Numbered from the stretch's first letter, positions 17,027-26,909 are shown. The stretch is DNA of 64,000 bases from Arthrobacter cheniae (GCF_003602275.1 NZ_QZVT01000001.1:30567-94566), one strand, 5' to 3'. Numbers and translations are program-made. Notes: generated from the letters alone by a model not told the origin.

Positions 17027-19213
17027 CTAGGCGGTGCCGGTCTTGGAGGTGACCTCGTTGGCGAGGATCGCCAGCGATGCCGCCACCGAGTGGTCGAGGT
17101 CCTCGACCTCCGAGTGCGCCCTCAGGACCACCATGGACTTCCCCTCGACGGTGACGACCGCACCGGACGGGATGGCCTCGGTGTCGGCGTACTTGCCGGC
17201 GGTGTCGATCACCTCGTCCCAGGACGCGCCGTACTCCTCCGACGGAACGGTGAAGTCCACGGCCTCGTCGTGCGCGTTGAAGTACAGCAGGAAGTTGGCG
17301 TCCACGATCCGCTGGCCGCGGGCGTCGCGACCCTGGATGCCATGGCCGTTGAGGAAGACACCGATCGAGCGGCCGAAACCGCTGTCCCAGTCCTCGGGGG
17401 CCATGAGCTCACCGGTGGTGTCCAGCCATACGATGTCCGGCAGCGCCTCTCCCTCGCCGCGGCGGACCGGGCGTCCGTCGAAGAAACGACGGCGGCGGAA
17501 GGTCGGGTGCTCGGACCGCAGGCGGTTGACCGCTGCCGTGAATTCGAGCAGTGGCTGGTCCATCTTGTCCCAGTGCACCCAGCTCAGCTCGGAGTCCTGG
17601 CAGTAGGTGTTGTTGTTGCCCTCCTGGGTGCGTCCCAGTTCGTCGCCGTGCAGCAGCATCGGAACGCCCTGCGAGAGCAGGAGCGTCGCGATGAAGTTGC
17701 GCTGCTGGCGCACGCGGATCGCCAGGACCTCCGGATCGTCCGTGGGGCCCTCGACGCCGGCGTTCCACGAACGGTTGTGCGATTCGCCGTCGTTGTTGTC
17801 CTCGCCGTTGGCCTCGTTGTGCTTCTCGTTGTAGGACACGAGGTCGCGCAGCGTGAAGCCGTCGTGGGCGGTGACGAAGTTGATCGATGCGACGGGGCGC
17901 CGGGCCGAGTGCTCGTAGAGGTCTGCCGAGCCCGTGAGGCGTGAGGCGAACTCACCGATGCTCGAGTGCTCTCCACGCCAGAAGTCGCGGACGGTGTCGC
18001 GGTACTTGCCGTTCCACTCCGTCCACTGCGGCGGGAAGTTGCCCACCTGGTAGCCACCGGGGCCGACGTCCCACGGCTCGGCGATGAGCTTGACCTGCGA
18101 GACCACGGGATCCTGCTGCACGAGCTCGAAGAAGGCCGAGAGGCGGTCCACCTCGTAGAACTCACGCGCCAGGGCGGAGGCGAGGTCGAAGCGGAAGCCG
18201 TCCACGTGCATCTCGGTCACCCAGTAGCGCAGCGAATCCATGAGCAGCTGCAGCGCGTGCGGGTTGCCGACATTCAGCGAATTCCCGGTGCCGGTGGTGT
18301 CCATGTAGTACTGCTTGTCGTCCTCGACCAGTCGGTAGTAGGCCGAATTGTCGATGCCGCGCATCGAGAGCGTGGGGCCCATGTGGTTGCCCTCGGCCGT
18401 GTGGTTGTAGACGACGTCGAGGATGACCTCGATGCCTGCGAGGTGCAGCTCGCGCACCATGGCCTTGAATTCCTGGACCTGCTCGCCCTGGTCGCCCGTG
18501 GAGTTGTACTTGTTGTGCGGCGCGAAGAACCCGATGGTGTTGTAGCCCCAGTAGTTCGAGAGGCCCTTCTCCTGGAGGGTGCTGTCATTGACGAACTGGT
18601 GCACGGGCATGAGCTCGATCGCCGTCACGCCGAGCTTCTGCAGGTGCGCGATGACGGACGGGTGGGCTATACCCGCGTACGTTCCGCGCTGGTCCTCCGG
18701 GATGTCCGGGTGCAGCTGGGTCAGCCCCTTGACGTGCGCCTCGTAGATGACCGACTGGTGGTACGGCGTGCGCGGCATGCGGTCGCCGTCCCAGTTGAAG
18801 AAGGGATTGACGACGACGGCGAGCATCATGTGCGGCGCGGAGTCCTCGTTGTTGACCGAGTTCTCGTCGCCGAAGTTGTAGCCGAACAGTGCCTGGTCCC
18901 AGTCGAGATCGCCGGAGATGGCCTTCGCGTAGGGATCGAGGAGGAGCTTGTTGGGGTTGCAGCGGTGTCCCTCGGCCGGGTTGTTGGGGCCGTGCACCCG
19001 GTAGCCGTACTTCTGTCCGGGGTTCACATGGGGGAGATAGCCGTGCCAGACATAGCCATCGATCTCCTTGAGTTCGACGCAGGTCTCGGTGCCCTCGTCA
19101 TCGAAGAGGCAGAGGACAACGGAGTCCGCGATCTCGCTGTAGAGCGCGAAGTTCGTTCCCGTGCCGTCGTAGGTTGCTCCCAGGGGGTACGCATCGCCGG
19201 GCCATAATTCCAT
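17027..19213 (-). CDS. glgX: glycogen debranching enzyme
   Basis: GH13 isoamylase-type enzyme of 728 aa that hydrolyses alpha-1,6 branches of glycogen limit dextrin and so provides linear chains for TreY. It has an N-terminal CBM48-like domain (GATYDGTGTNFALYS) and the catalytic motifs DVVYNHT, GFRFDLASAL (nucleophile Asp), IAEPWD (acid Glu) and VTAHDGF. AAGGAGA lies before the ATG at 19213; a longer frame upstream has no such signal. It is the first gene of the glgX-treY-treZ operon. A promoter probably lies in the 136 bp before it, but no clean -35/-10 pair was found. Confidence 0.95.
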   Translation of the reverse strand: MELWPGDAYPLGATYDGTGTNFALYSEIADSVVLCLFDDEGTETCVELKEIDGYVWHGYLPHVNPGQKYGYRVHGPNNPAEGHRCNPNKLLLDPYAKAISGDLDWDQALFGYNFGDENSVNNEDSAPHMMLAVVVNPFFNWDGDRMPRTPYHQSVIYEAHVKGLTQLHPDIPEDQRGTYAGIAHPSVIAHLQKLGVTAIELMPVHQFVNDSTLQEKGLSNYWGYNTIGFFAPHNKYNSTGDQGEQVQEFKAMVRELHLAGIEVILDVVYNHTAEGNHMGPTLSMRGIDNSAYYRLVEDDKQYYMDTTGTGNSLNVGNPHALQLLMDSLRYWVTEMHVDGFRFDLASALAREFYEVDRLSAFFELVQQDPVVSQVKLIAEPWDVGPGGYQVGNFPPQWTEWNGKYRDTVRDFWRGEHSSIGEFASRLTGSADLYEHSARRPVASINFVTAHDGFTLRDLVSYNEKHNEANGEDNNDGESHNRSWNAGVEGPTDDPEVLAIRVRQQRNFIATLLLSQGVPMLLHGDELGRTQEGNNNTYCQDSELSWVHWDKMDQPLLEFTAAVNRLRSEHPTFRRRRFFDGRPVRRGEGEALPDIVWLDTTGELMAPEDWDSGFGRSIGVFLNGHGIQGRDARGQRIVDANFLLYFNAHDEAVDFTVPSEEYGASWDEVIDTAGKYADTEAIPSGAVVTVEGKSMVVLRAHSEVEDLDHSVAASLAILANEVTSKTGTA

Positions 19214-19349
19214 GAGTTCTCCTTGGTGTCTTCTGCCGCAGCCGCCACCTGGGCGGCCGCGGTCATACTCGCGGCGTCGGGGTTCTTGTGCCCCGGTCGC
19301 ATACTTCATACATAGCGCATTGATCTGTCGGTCAGGTTGACCGCGTCCC

Positions 19350-20906
19350 TCACATCGCTAGGCGACGCTCCTCGAGGAGTTCCGCTATGACCGCGCCGAT
19401 GTCGGCCCGAAGGTCTGAAACCACTATGGGGCCACGCCGGGCAGCACGCTGTCCGGCCCGACCGTGGATCAGGGCTCCCGCCGCGGCAACGGCAGCCCAC
19501 AGGTCCTCCTCCGCCAGGCCCAGGCGGCTCGCCGCGTGGTCGTCCCCCGCCACGCTTGCGGCGAGTGCCCCGATGATGCCCGAGAGCGTGTCACCGGACC
19601 CGGCGCTCGAGAGCCACGGGGTCGCGTCGGTCTGCGCAATGAGGATACCTGACGGCGCTGCGACGACGGTCGTGAAGCCCTTGAGCAGGACGGTGGCCCC
19701 CGTGATCTCGGCGGCGCGGAGCGCAAAATGGGCCGGTTCCGCCTCGATGTCCGACCGCTCGGCGTCGACGCCGCGTTCGGCAAGCACCTGGCGCAGCTCA
19801 CCGGCGTGCGGCGTCAGGATGACCTGTGGCCCCACGCGCTCGGGGATTCCGGCCAGCGCGCCCGCGTCGACGACGACGGGGAGCCCGGACGTCATGGCGT
19901 CGACCGCGCGCCGGCGCTGGTCATCGTCGTCCACCGCGCCCGGGCCCACGACCCACGCCTGTGACCTGGCTTCCGCGACGGAACCGGAGGAGGCGACCGC
20001 CTCGGGGTTCCGCTGGTGGATGAGCGACGCGACCGCGTCCGGACCGAGGTAGCGCACCATGCCGATGCCTGTGGCCAGGGCGGCGCCGACGGCCAGCGCG
20101 GCTGCGCCCGGGTAGCGGGCCGACCCGGCGGCGACGCCGAGGACACCGCGGGAGTACTTGTGGTCCAGCGGTGTCGGCAGGCGCAGGAGGGCTGCGACGT
20201 CCGCGTCGAGCAGGCGGCGGGCGGCGGGGGTGAACACCGCGAAGTCGAGTCCGATGTCGACGACGTTCAACTCACCGGTCGCGACGGCGCCGTTGCCGAG
20301 GAGGAGGCCGGGCTTCGCGGCACCGAAGGTCACGGTGGCGTCCGCGGCGAGGACCGGACCGTCGACCAACCCGGTATCGACGCCGATCCCGCTCGGCAGG
20401 TCACAGGCGACGACGATCGTGGAGCGCGTGGCCCGGGGTCCGGCAACGTCGTTGAACGCCTCGACGAACGCCCGGGCGCCCCCGCGCAGGCCGCCGGTGG
20501 CTCCCGTGCCGAGGATGCCGTCGAGAAGGATGTCAGCGCTGGAGGCGTGGGTCGCGAGGGCCGCAGGGTCCACGCCGTCGTCGAGCCTGACGCTGGCACC
20601 GCCTGCTCGCGTGAACGCAGCCAGCGACGCGGTGTGGACGCGGTCGGACAGGAGGATCGCCGTCGCTCCGACGCCCCGGCGCAGGAGCCGCTCCCCCGCG
20701 TAGAGGGCGTCCGCGCCGTTGTTGCCACCGCCGGCAAGGACGACGGCGGTAGCTCCATAGGTGCCTCGTCCGGCCTCGCGCAGCAACCCGAGGACGACGC
20801 CGAACAGGCCGTGTGCCGCCTTCTGCATCAGGGCATCACCCTGCCCGGCATCGATGAGGGGTGCCTCCGCAGCGCGGACGTCACTCCCGGAAAAGGCTTC
20901 AAGCAT
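19350..20906 (-). CDS. nnrD: bifunctional NAD(P)HX epimerase / ADP-dependent NAD(P)HX dehydratase
   Basis: Nicotinamide cofactor repair enzyme of 518 aa. The N-terminal YjeF_N (NnrE) half epimerises NAD(P)HX and shows GGGNNGADALYAGERL. The C-terminal ribokinase-like half (NnrD) dehydrates S-NAD(P)HX and shows TPHAGELRQVL and SSAGSGDTLSGIIGAL. The ATG at 20906 follows TAAGCT by 7 nt on the minus strand and lacks a Shine-Dalgarno sequence, so it is probably leaderless. It lies 44 nt after acpS, the usual order in this group of bacteria. Confidence 0.93.
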   Translation of the reverse strand: MLEAFSGSDVRAAEAPLIDAGQGDALMQKAAHGLFGVVLGLLREAGRGTYGATAVVLAGGGNNGADALYAGERLLRRGVGATAILLSDRVHTASLAAFTRAGGASVRLDDGVDPAALATHASSADILLDGILGTGATGGLRGGARAFVEAFNDVAGPRATRSTIVVACDLPSGIGVDTGLVDGPVLAADATVTFGAAKPGLLLGNGAVATGELNVVDIGLDFAVFTPAARRLLDADVAALLRLPTPLDHKYSRGVLGVAAGSARYPGAAALAVGAALATGIGMVRYLGPDAVASLIHQRNPEAVASSGSVAEARSQAWVVGPGAVDDDDQRRRAVDAMTSGLPVVVDAGALAGIPERVGPQVILTPHAGELRQVLAERGVDAERSDIEAEPAHFALRAAEITGATVLLKGFTTVVAAPSGILIAQTDATPWLSSAGSGDTLSGIIGALAASVAGDDHAASRLGLAEEDLWAAVAAAGALIHGRAGQRAARRGPIVVSDLRADIGAVIAELLEERRLAM

Positions 20907-20913
20907 ATGGTCG

Positions 20914-20919
20914 AGCTTA
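20914..20919 (-). promoter_or_regulatory. leaderless -10 box of nnrD
   Basis: On the minus strand TAAGCT ends 7 nt before the ATG at 20906. Confidence 0.35.
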
Positions 20920-20950
20920 GCAATAAGCCGGGCGATAATCAGTACGGTTA

Positions 20951-21322
20951 CTATCTGTTGCCCGCCGGGGGCATGCCTTCCGCGACGACCATGGCTGTGG
21001 CAAGGCCGCCGTCGTGGCTGATGGACAGGTGCCACGTCTCGACGCCGCGGGCCCGCGCTGCATCGGCTACGGTCCCGTCGACGACGACGGACGGAGCGCC
21101 CGCCTCGTCCACGTCGATGGTGCAGTGCTGCCAGTTCATGCCCACGGGAGCACCGAGCGCCTTGGCAATGGCTTCCTTCGCGGCGAAACGCGCGGCCAGG
21201 GACCGGGTGTGGAGCTGGCGCTCCGAGGGCACGAACAGCCGCTCCACGAGGGCCGGTGTGCGCTCGAGTTGCTGCCGGAAGCGTTCGATGTCGACGACGT
21301 CCACACCGATCCCCACGATCAC
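20951..21322 (-). CDS. acpS: holo-[acyl-carrier-protein] synthase
   Basis: Transfers the 4'-phosphopantetheine arm of CoA to acyl carrier protein; 123 aa, a normal AcpS length. The magnesium-binding motifs [12 protein letters not shown] near the start and [13 protein letters not shown] in the middle are present. The start chosen is the GTG at 21322, which gives the conserved N-terminus; a longer frame upstream is made of a tandem repeat and is not protein-like. GGGGC lies upstream as a weak ribosome binding site. It sits between glmS and nnrD. Confidence 0.92.
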   Translation of the reverse strand: MIVGIGVDVVDIERFRQQLERTPALVERLFVPSERQLHTRSLAARFAAKEAIAKALGAPVGMNWQHCTIDVDEAGAPSVVVDGTVADAARARGVETWHLSISHDGGLATAMVVAEGMPPAGNR

Positions 21323-21344
21323 GTCGCTGCCCCGCAGGCCGCCG

Positions 21345-21431
21345 CGGCATGGAACCGCGGCGACGACACGGCGTGGCACCGGAGCGGCGCGGCGTGGAAC
21401 CGCAGCGACGCGGCGTGGCACCGGAGCGGCG
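21345..21431. repeat. 21-bp tandem repeat between glmS and acpS
   Basis: Four imperfect copies start at 21345, 21369, 21390 and 21411. The first is 24 bp, the others 21 bp. The unit begins CGGCGTGG; copies 2 and 4 are identical (CACCGGAGCGGCG ending) and copy 3 carries AACCGCAGCGACG. It fills almost all of the glmS-acpS gap. Confidence 0.8.
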
Positions 21432-21442
21432 CTGCGAAGCGA

Positions 21443-23383
21443 CTACTCAACCGTGACCGACTTCGCCAGGTTGCGGGGCTGGTCCACGTCGTAACCCTTG
21501 GCGCTGGCGAGGGCGAGCGCGAAAATCTGCAGTGGAACGGTGGTCAGCAGCGGTGCGAGGAGCGTCGGGGAGGCCGGCACGTAGAACACGTGCTCGGAGT
21601 AGGCCTCCACCGAGGTGTCGCCCTCCTCCGCGATGACGATCGTGACGGCTCCGCGCGCGCGGACCTCCTGGACGTTGGAGACCACCTTCGAGTGCAGCGA
21701 GTCGCGCGCTCTCGGGGACGGCATGACCACCACGACGGGCTGGCCCTCCTCGATCAACGCGATCGGCCCGTGCTTGAGCTCGCCGGCAGCGAAGCCCTCC
21801 GCATGGATGTAGGCGAGTTCCTTGAGTTTGAGCGCGCCCTCCATGGCCACGGGGAATCCCACGTGGCGGCCCAGGTAGAGCACCGACTTCGCGTTCACCA
21901 TGTCCGCACCGAGCTGCTTGATCTTGTCGGCGTCGTCGAGGATCGCCTGGATCTTGGCGGGGATCTCCGAGAGGTCGGCGAGCACGTCGGCGATCTCGTC
22001 GCGGTATTTGTTACCGCGCAGCTGCGCGAGGTAGAGGCCCAGCAGGTAGGCGGCGGTGATCTGGGCGAGGAACGCCTTCGTCGAGGCGACGGCGATCTCC
22101 GGGCCCGCGTGCGTGTACAGAACCGCATCGGACTCACGCGGGATGGTGGAGCCGTTCGTGTTGCAGATGGCCACCACCTTGGCGCCCTGTTCGCGGGCGT
22201 ACCGAACGGCCATCAGGGTGTCCATGGTCTCCCCGGACTGGGAGATGGCGACCACGAGCGTCTTCTCGTTTACGATCGGGTCGCGGTAGCGGAACTCGTG
22301 GGACAGCTCGACCTCGGTGGGGATGCGGCACCAGTGCTCGATGGCGTACTTGGCCACCTGCCCGGCGTAGGCGGACGTTCCGCACGCGAGCACCACGATC
22401 TTGTCGACCGACCGAAGGATCGACTCGTCGATGCGCAGCTCGTCGAGCATGAGGTTGCCCCCGACGTCGGAACGACCGAGGAGGGTCTGGCCCACGGCGT
22501 CCGGCTGGTCGTGGATCTCCTTCTCCATGAAGGAGTCGAAGCCGCCCTTCTCCGCAGCGGCGGCGTCCCAACTGACATGGAACTCCCTACCCTCGGCGGG
22601 GGCCCCGAAGAAATCGGTGATGGCGACGTCGTCGGGCGTGATGGTGACGATCTGGTCCTGGCCGAGCTCGACGGCGCGACGCGTGAAGTCGATGAAACCC
22701 GAGACGTCGGAGCCGAGGAAGTTCTCGCCGTCGCCCAGTCCGACGACGAGCGGGGAGTTGCGGCGGCCCGCGACCACGGTGCCGGGCTGGTCCTGGTGGA
22801 TGGCCAGGAGGGTGAAGGCACCCTCGAGGCGCTGGCACGCCTGCTGGAGCGCGAGCGTGAGGATATCCCCATCGACGCCGCTCGCCACGAGGCCTCGGTA
22901 GACGTAGCCGACGAGGGCGGCGGCCACCTCCGTGTCGGTGTCCGAGATGAAGGTCAGGCCCTCACCGGTCAGCTCGGCCTTCAGCTCCGCGTAGTTCTCG
23001 ATGATTCCGTTGTGGATGAGGGCGAGCCTGCCATCGTCGGCCAGGTGCGGGTGCGCGTTCTGGTCGGTCGGTCCGCCATGCGTCGCCCAGCGAGTGTGGC
23101 CGATGCCTGTCAGCGACCGGGGCAGCGGGTTCGAGACCAGCTCCCCGATCAGGTTGGTGAGCTTTCCGGCCTTCTTCCGCGACTCGATTCCCGTCGGCGT
23201 GATCACAGCGACACCCGCGGAATCGTACCCGCGGTACTCGAGGCGCCGGAGTCCCTCCATGACGACGTCGAGCGCGCCATGCTGCGCATCTGCCGGTTCC
23301 TGATCGAAGGCCGGAGCGACCACATCAAGCGCCGACGTTCCCTGGCCGCGTTCCCTGCTTACATAACCCACAATTCCACACAT
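21443..23383 (-). CDS. glmS: glutamine-fructose-6-phosphate aminotransferase (isomerising)
   Basis: Makes glucosamine-6-phosphate from fructose-6-phosphate and glutamine, the first step to UDP-GlcNAc; 646 aa. The N-terminal Ntn glutaminase starts MCGIVGY with Cys as residue 2 (the nucleophile after Met removal), and GHTRWATHG is present. Two SIS domains follow ([19 protein letters not shown]). The C-terminus NLAKSVTVE is the standard end. The ATG at 23383 is fixed by the catalytic Cys. TACGCT lies 7 nt before it, so the mRNA is probably leaderless. The gene is divergent from coaA. GlmM of the same pathway is at 37759. Confidence 0.97.
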   Translation of the reverse strand: MCGIVGYVSRERGQGTSALDVVAPAFDQEPADAQHGALDVVMEGLRRLEYRGYDSAGVAVITPTGIESRKKAGKLTNLIGELVSNPLPRSLTGIGHTRWATHGGPTDQNAHPHLADDGRLALIHNGIIENYAELKAELTGEGLTFISDTDTEVAAALVGYVYRGLVASGVDGDILTLALQQACQRLEGAFTLLAIHQDQPGTVVAGRRNSPLVVGLGDGENFLGSDVSGFIDFTRRAVELGQDQIVTITPDDVAITDFFGAPAEGREFHVSWDAAAAEKGGFDSFMEKEIHDQPDAVGQTLLGRSDVGGNLMLDELRIDESILRSVDKIVVLACGTSAYAGQVAKYAIEHWCRIPTEVELSHEFRYRDPIVNEKTLVVAISQSGETMDTLMAVRYAREQGAKVVAICNTNGSTIPRESDAVLYTHAGPEIAVASTKAFLAQITAAYLLGLYLAQLRGNKYRDEIADVLADLSEIPAKIQAILDDADKIKQLGADMVNAKSVLYLGRHVGFPVAMEGALKLKELAYIHAEGFAAGELKHGPIALIEEGQPVVVVMPSPRARDSLHSKVVSNVQEVRARGAVTIVIAEEGDTSVEAYSEHVFYVPASPTLLAPLLTTVPLQIFALALASAKGYDVDQPRNLAKSVTVE

Positions 23384-23390
23384 GTCATCA

Positions 23391-23396
23391 AGCGTA
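23391..23396 (-). promoter_or_regulatory. leaderless -10 box of glmS
   Basis: On the minus strand TACGCT ends 7 nt before the glmS ATG. Confidence 0.4.
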
Positions 23397-23409
23397 CCGG
23401 GGGCTGTGT

Positions 23410-23438
23410 TTGTTAATGCGCAGGCCACCGGGCAGAAT
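23410..23438 (+). promoter_or_regulatory. coaA promoter
   Basis: TTGTTA (23410-23415), a 17-bp spacer and CAGAAT (23433-23438), followed 6 nt later by the coaA GTG. This implies a leaderless coaA mRNA. Confidence 0.5.
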
Positions 23439-23444
23439 CATCAG

Positions 23445-24422
23445 GTGAGTGACAGAAGCACGGGCACGCAGCAGGCCACCAGTGCCGAAACCTTCACCCC
23501 CTTCGTCGAACTGGACCGCCAGATGTGGTCCCGGCTGTCGCACGAGATCAAGAGCCCGCTCAACGTCGAGGACGTGCAGCGCCTCCGAGGTCTCGGGGAC
23601 GCGCTCAACCTCGATGAGGTGCGCGAAGTCTATCTACCCCTCTCCCGCCTGCTGAACCTCTATATCGCTGCAGCCGGCCAGCTGCATGCGGCCACCAACA
23701 CGTTCCTCGGCGAGACGACCACCAGGACGCCGTTCGTGATCGGTGTGGCGGGATCGGTAGCCGTCGGCAAGTCGACGACGGCGAGGGTGCTCCGTGAGCT
23801 CCTGCGCCGCTGGCCCGACACCCCGAACGTGGAACTCATCACCACGGACGGCTTCCTCTATCCGAACGCCGAGCTGGAGCGGCGCGGCCTCATGCAGCGC
23901 AAGGGATTTCCGGAGTCCTACGACCGTCGTCGTCTGCTGCGGTTCGTCAGCGAGGTCAAGAGCGGTGCCGCCGAGGTGCGCGCGCCCTGGTATTCGCACC
24001 TCACCTACGACATCGTGCCCGAGCGGGAGATCGTGGTGCGGAGGCCCGATGTGCTGATCGTGGAGGGCCTGAACGTCCTCGCGCCGGCCCGCCCGCGGCC
24101 GGACGGCATCACCGGACTGGCACTGAGCGATTTCTTCGACTTCTCCATCTACGTCGATGCGAAGACCACCAACATCAAGGAGTGGTACATCCACCGCTTC
24201 CAGTCACTGCGCTCGAGCGCGTTCGCCGACCCGGAGTCCTACTTCCACCGGTACGCGGACCTCAGTGACGAGGAGGCGCGCCGGACGGCGTCCCGTATCT
24301 GGGAGAGCATCAACGAACCCAACCTGCTCGCCAACGTGCTGCCGACGCGCGGCCGCGCTCAACTCGTGCTGACCAAGGATGCCGACCACTCGGTCCGACG
24401 CATGCTCCTGCGGAAGACCTGA
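23445..24422 (+). CDS. coaA: type I pantothenate kinase
   Basis: Phosphorylates pantothenate, the first step of CoA synthesis; 325 aa, close to the usual 310-320. The N-terminal [10 protein letters not shown] is typical, and the P-loop is [13 protein letters not shown]. The GTG at 23445 follows a -35/-10 pair by 6 nt; an ATG at 23382 in the same frame lies upstream of that promoter and overlaps the glmS start. The gene is divergent from glmS (61 nt between the starts), and a peptidase gene follows after 2 nt. Confidence 0.95.
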   Translation: MSDRSTGTQQATSAETFTPFVELDRQMWSRLSHEIKSPLNVEDVQRLRGLGDALNLDEVREVYLPLSRLLNLYIAAAGQLHAATNTFLGETTTRTPFVIGVAGSVAVGKSTTARVLRELLRRWPDTPNVELITTDGFLYPNAELERRGLMQRKGFPESYDRRRLLRFVSEVKSGAAEVRAPWYSHLTYDIVPEREIVVRRPDVLIVEGLNVLAPARPRPDGITGLALSDFFDFSIYVDAKTTNIKEWYIHRFQSLRSSAFADPESYFHRYADLSDEEARRTASRIWESINEPNLLANVLPTRGRAQLVLTKDADHSVRRMLLRKT

Positions 24423-24424
24423 CC

Positions 24425-25351
24425 ATGCGCCTCCTGCCGTCGGTGGCGGTGGCGCTCCTGACTGTCACCCTCACGGCGGCCGCCCTCTCGGCGTGCGCGG
24501 CTCCGGCGCCGACGGCGGATACGGTCACCAGTGCCGCCTCCACGCCGTCATCGGCACCGCGTCCCGCGGGAGACCTGCCCACGCCGCCCGGGGTGCTGCC
24601 TGCCCCGGAGCAGCGCGAGCCCGTTCCCTCTGTCACCGGCTCGGGTGCGGCTGCGAGGCCGCCGACGGTCCCCCCGGCGTCCGCGCCCGTCACGACGCCG
24701 GCCCCATTGCCGCCTCCATCGCCGGCTCGATCGCCCTCCGCGACGGCTGACGCTGCCGGCCTGCACACCGATCCCGGCGCCGTCGACGTCGTCGTCAACA
24801 AACGCCGCCCCCTCACTCCGCCCGACTACGCCCCCGCCGACCTCCGCCGGCCGGACGTCGCCACCGCCACCGACAACGCCCTCCTGCGCCCCGACGCTGC
24901 GACGGCTGTGGAGGAGCTGTTCGCGGCGGCGGGCGAGGACGGCGTGGGACTGGTCGTCGTCAGCGGGTACCGCTCGTACGCGAACCAGGAAGCGACCTAC
25001 GCCTACTGGGTCGGCGAGTACGGCGACGCGTCGGGCGCGGATACCGTGTCCGCACGGCCGGGCTACTCGGAGCACCAGACGGGACTCGCGTTCGACATCG
25101 GCCAGGCCGACGGCGCCTGCACACTCGTGCTGTGCTTCCGCGACAACCCCGCAGCACAGTGGGCTGCGGCCAACGCGGCCGAGTTCGGGATCATCCTCCG
25201 CTACCCGCAGGGCTTCGACGTGATCACCGGATTCTCGGCGGAGTCCTGGCACTTCCGGTACGTGGGCAGGGACACGTCCCTGGCGATGAGGGCGGCCGGC
25301 ACCGAGACGCTCGAGGAACACTTCGGCCTGTCGCCCGCGCCGTCGTACTGA
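24425..25351 (+). CDS. D-alanyl-D-alanine carboxypeptidase lipoprotein (VanY type, M15B)
   Basis: Predicted membrane-anchored zinc carboxypeptidase that trims peptidoglycan stem peptides; 308 aa. A lipoprotein signal ends at LSAC (C24). A Pro/Ala-rich linker spans about 25-115. The catalytic domain shows SGYRSYANQ, the zinc site SEHQTGLAFDIG (His, Asp) and the third ligand in ESWHFRYVG. It starts 2 nt after coaA and is probably cotranscribed. The class is clear; the exact cell-wall substrate is inferred. Confidence 0.9.
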   Translation: MRLLPSVAVALLTVTLTAAALSACAAPAPTADTVTSAASTPSSAPRPAGDLPTPPGVLPAPEQREPVPSVTGSGAAARPPTVPPASAPVTTPAPLPPPSPARSPSATADAAGLHTDPGAVDVVVNKRRPLTPPDYAPADLRRPDVATATDNALLRPDAATAVEELFAAAGEDGVGLVVVSGYRSYANQEATYAYWVGEYGDASGADTVSARPGYSEHQTGLAFDIGQADGACTLVLCFRDNPAAQWAAANAAEFGIILRYPQGFDVITGFSAESWHFRYVGRDTSLAMRAAGTETLEEHFGLSPAPSY

Positions 25352-25406
25352 TCACCGGGCTCCACCGAAAGTTCTCACCATGCAGTACCGCTCCGGATAG
25401 GTGAAC

Positions 25407-25444
25407 GTCACGGAGCGTTTACGCAGCAGGTCCGGACCGGAAAC
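25407..25444 (+). promoter_or_regulatory. GlnR-like box upstream of narK
   Basis: GTCAC-n6-TTTAC-n6-GGTCC-n6-GAAAC with an exact 11-bp period, which fits the actinobacterial GlnR pattern (GTNAC-n6-GAAAC, repeated). It lies 53 nt before the narK start. Two of the four half-sites match well. Confidence 0.5.
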
Positions 25445-25496
25445 GCGCGCTCATTAGCCTCGGGGGAAAGCAGGAACACCATCCCTGGAGGACTCC

Positions 25497-26906
25497 GTGA
25501 GCATTGACGAAGCAGCATCCAAATTGGCCCTGGCCCCGGCGCCGGCCGGGACCGCCCCACCGCTGAACCATCGCCCCGGCCGCTGGATCGACAACTGGGA
25601 CGCTGAGGACCCGACGCAGTGGAACAGCGTCGGCAAGTCCATCGCCAAGCGCAACCTGCAGTGGTCCATCGCCTGTGAGTTCCTCGGTTTCGTGGTCTGG
25701 CAGCTCTGGTCCATCGTGGTGGTCTATCTCCCCGCCGCGGGCTTCACGTTCACCACGTCGCAGATATTCTGGCTGATCTCGATGCCGTCCCTGGTCGGCG
25801 CGACACTGCGCATCCCCTACACCTTCATGGTGCCGAGGTTCGGCGGCAGGAACTGGACGATCATCTCCGCCCTGCTCCTCCTGATCCCGTCCATCGGGCT
25901 CGCACTCTGCGTCTCGAACCCGGAGACACCGTTCGGCGTCATGCTCGCCGTCGCTGCGCTCGCCGGCTTCGGTGGCGGCAACTTCGCCAGCTCGATGGCG
26001 AACATCACCTTCTTCTACCCGGCCCGCGAGAAGGGCTGGGCGCTCGGCCTCAACGCAGCGGGAGGCAACCTCGGCGCCGCCGTCGCGCAGCTCGTGGTCC
26101 CCATCGCCGTGGTGCTCGGTGCCGCCGCGACCCTGAACCTGCCGCTCGCCGGCCTGGTATGGGTGCCGCTCATCCTGGTCGCCGCGTTCGGCGCCTGGAA
26201 GTACATGGACAACCTCTCCAGCGCGAAAAGTGATCTCGCCGGCTCCCTGGCGGCCGTCCGCGAGCCACACCTGTGGATCATGGCTTTCCTCTACATCGGT
26301 ACCTTCGGCTCCTTCATCGGCTTCGCGGGTGTCTTCCCGAAGCTGATCGTCGATTCCTTCCCCGCCTTCTCCACCATCAGCATGGGCGGGGTCACACTGG
26401 GCCTGGCCTTCCTCGGCCCGCTGGTCGGTTCCCTCGCCCGGCCCTTCGGCGGACGCCTCGCAGACCGGTTCGGCGGGGCACTCATCACGGTCGGCGCCTT
26501 CGCCGTCATGGCGGCGATTGCCCTCTCCGTGGTCTGGACGCTCCCCCTGTCCAACTTCTGGCTCTTCCTCGGACTCTTTCTCGTGCTCTTCGCCGCGGCC
26601 GGCGCGGGCAACGGCGCCACGTACCGGATGATCCCGATCATCTTCGCCCGGCGGGGAGCGGCTGCAGGTTCCGGTGAGGTGCGCGAATCCGTCAGCACCG
26701 CCCGCAAGTCGGCGGCAGCCCTCGGCCTCATCTCCGCGGTCGGCGCCTACGGCGGCTTCCTCATCCCGCAGGTCCTCAACGCCTCGAAGGGTGCGTCCGG
26801 CAGCTACGACGGAGCGTTCTACGGCTTCGTCGCCGGCTACGTCCTGATGCTCGCCGTCACCTGGTTCTTCTACCTCCGCCGCTCCTCGACGCTCGGCAAG
26901 GTCTGA
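25497..26906 (+). CDS. narK: nitrate/nitrite MFS transporter
   Basis: Membrane permease of the NarK/NNP family, 469 aa with about 12 hydrophobic segments. Both nitrate signatures are visible: GGGNFASS in segment 5 and GAGNGATYRMIP in segment 11. The GTG start has GGAGG 6 nt upstream. It is the first gene of a tight operon with nitrate reductase (3 nt gap), so it is inferred to bring in nitrate for assimilation. A GlnR-like box precedes it. Confidence 0.95.
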   Translation: MSIDEAASKLALAPAPAGTAPPLNHRPGRWIDNWDAEDPTQWNSVGKSIAKRNLQWSIACEFLGFVVWQLWSIVVVYLPAAGFTFTTSQIFWLISMPSLVGATLRIPYTFMVPRFGGRNWTIISALLLLIPSIGLALCVSNPETPFGVMLAVAALAGFGGGNFASSMANITFFYPAREKGWALGLNAAGGNLGAAVAQLVVPIAVVLGAAATLNLPLAGLVWVPLILVAAFGAWKYMDNLSSAKSDLAGSLAAVREPHLWIMAFLYIGTFGSFIGFAGVFPKLIVDSFPAFSTISMGGVTLGLAFLGPLVGSLARPFGGRLADRFGGALITVGAFAVMAAIALSVVWTLPLSNFWLFLGLFLVLFAAAGAGNGATYRMIPIIFARRGAAAGSGEVRESVSTARKSAAALGLISAVGAYGGFLIPQVLNASKGASGSYDGAFYGFVAGYVLMLAVTWFFYLRRSSTLGKV

Positions 26907-26909
26907 CAG

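Noticed and set aside
12576-17944. Long plus-strand open frames opposite treZ, treY and glgX
   Set aside because: They show no family motif or ribosome binding site, and the minus-strand enzymes account for the whole region.
20951-21421. Longer acpS start at 21421
   Set aside because: The added 33 residues are encoded by the tandem repeat and have no counterpart in AcpS proteins.
23382-23444. ATG at 23382 as coaA start
   Set aside because: It overlaps the glmS start codon and lies before the coaA -35/-10 boxes; the added residues are not typical of CoaA.
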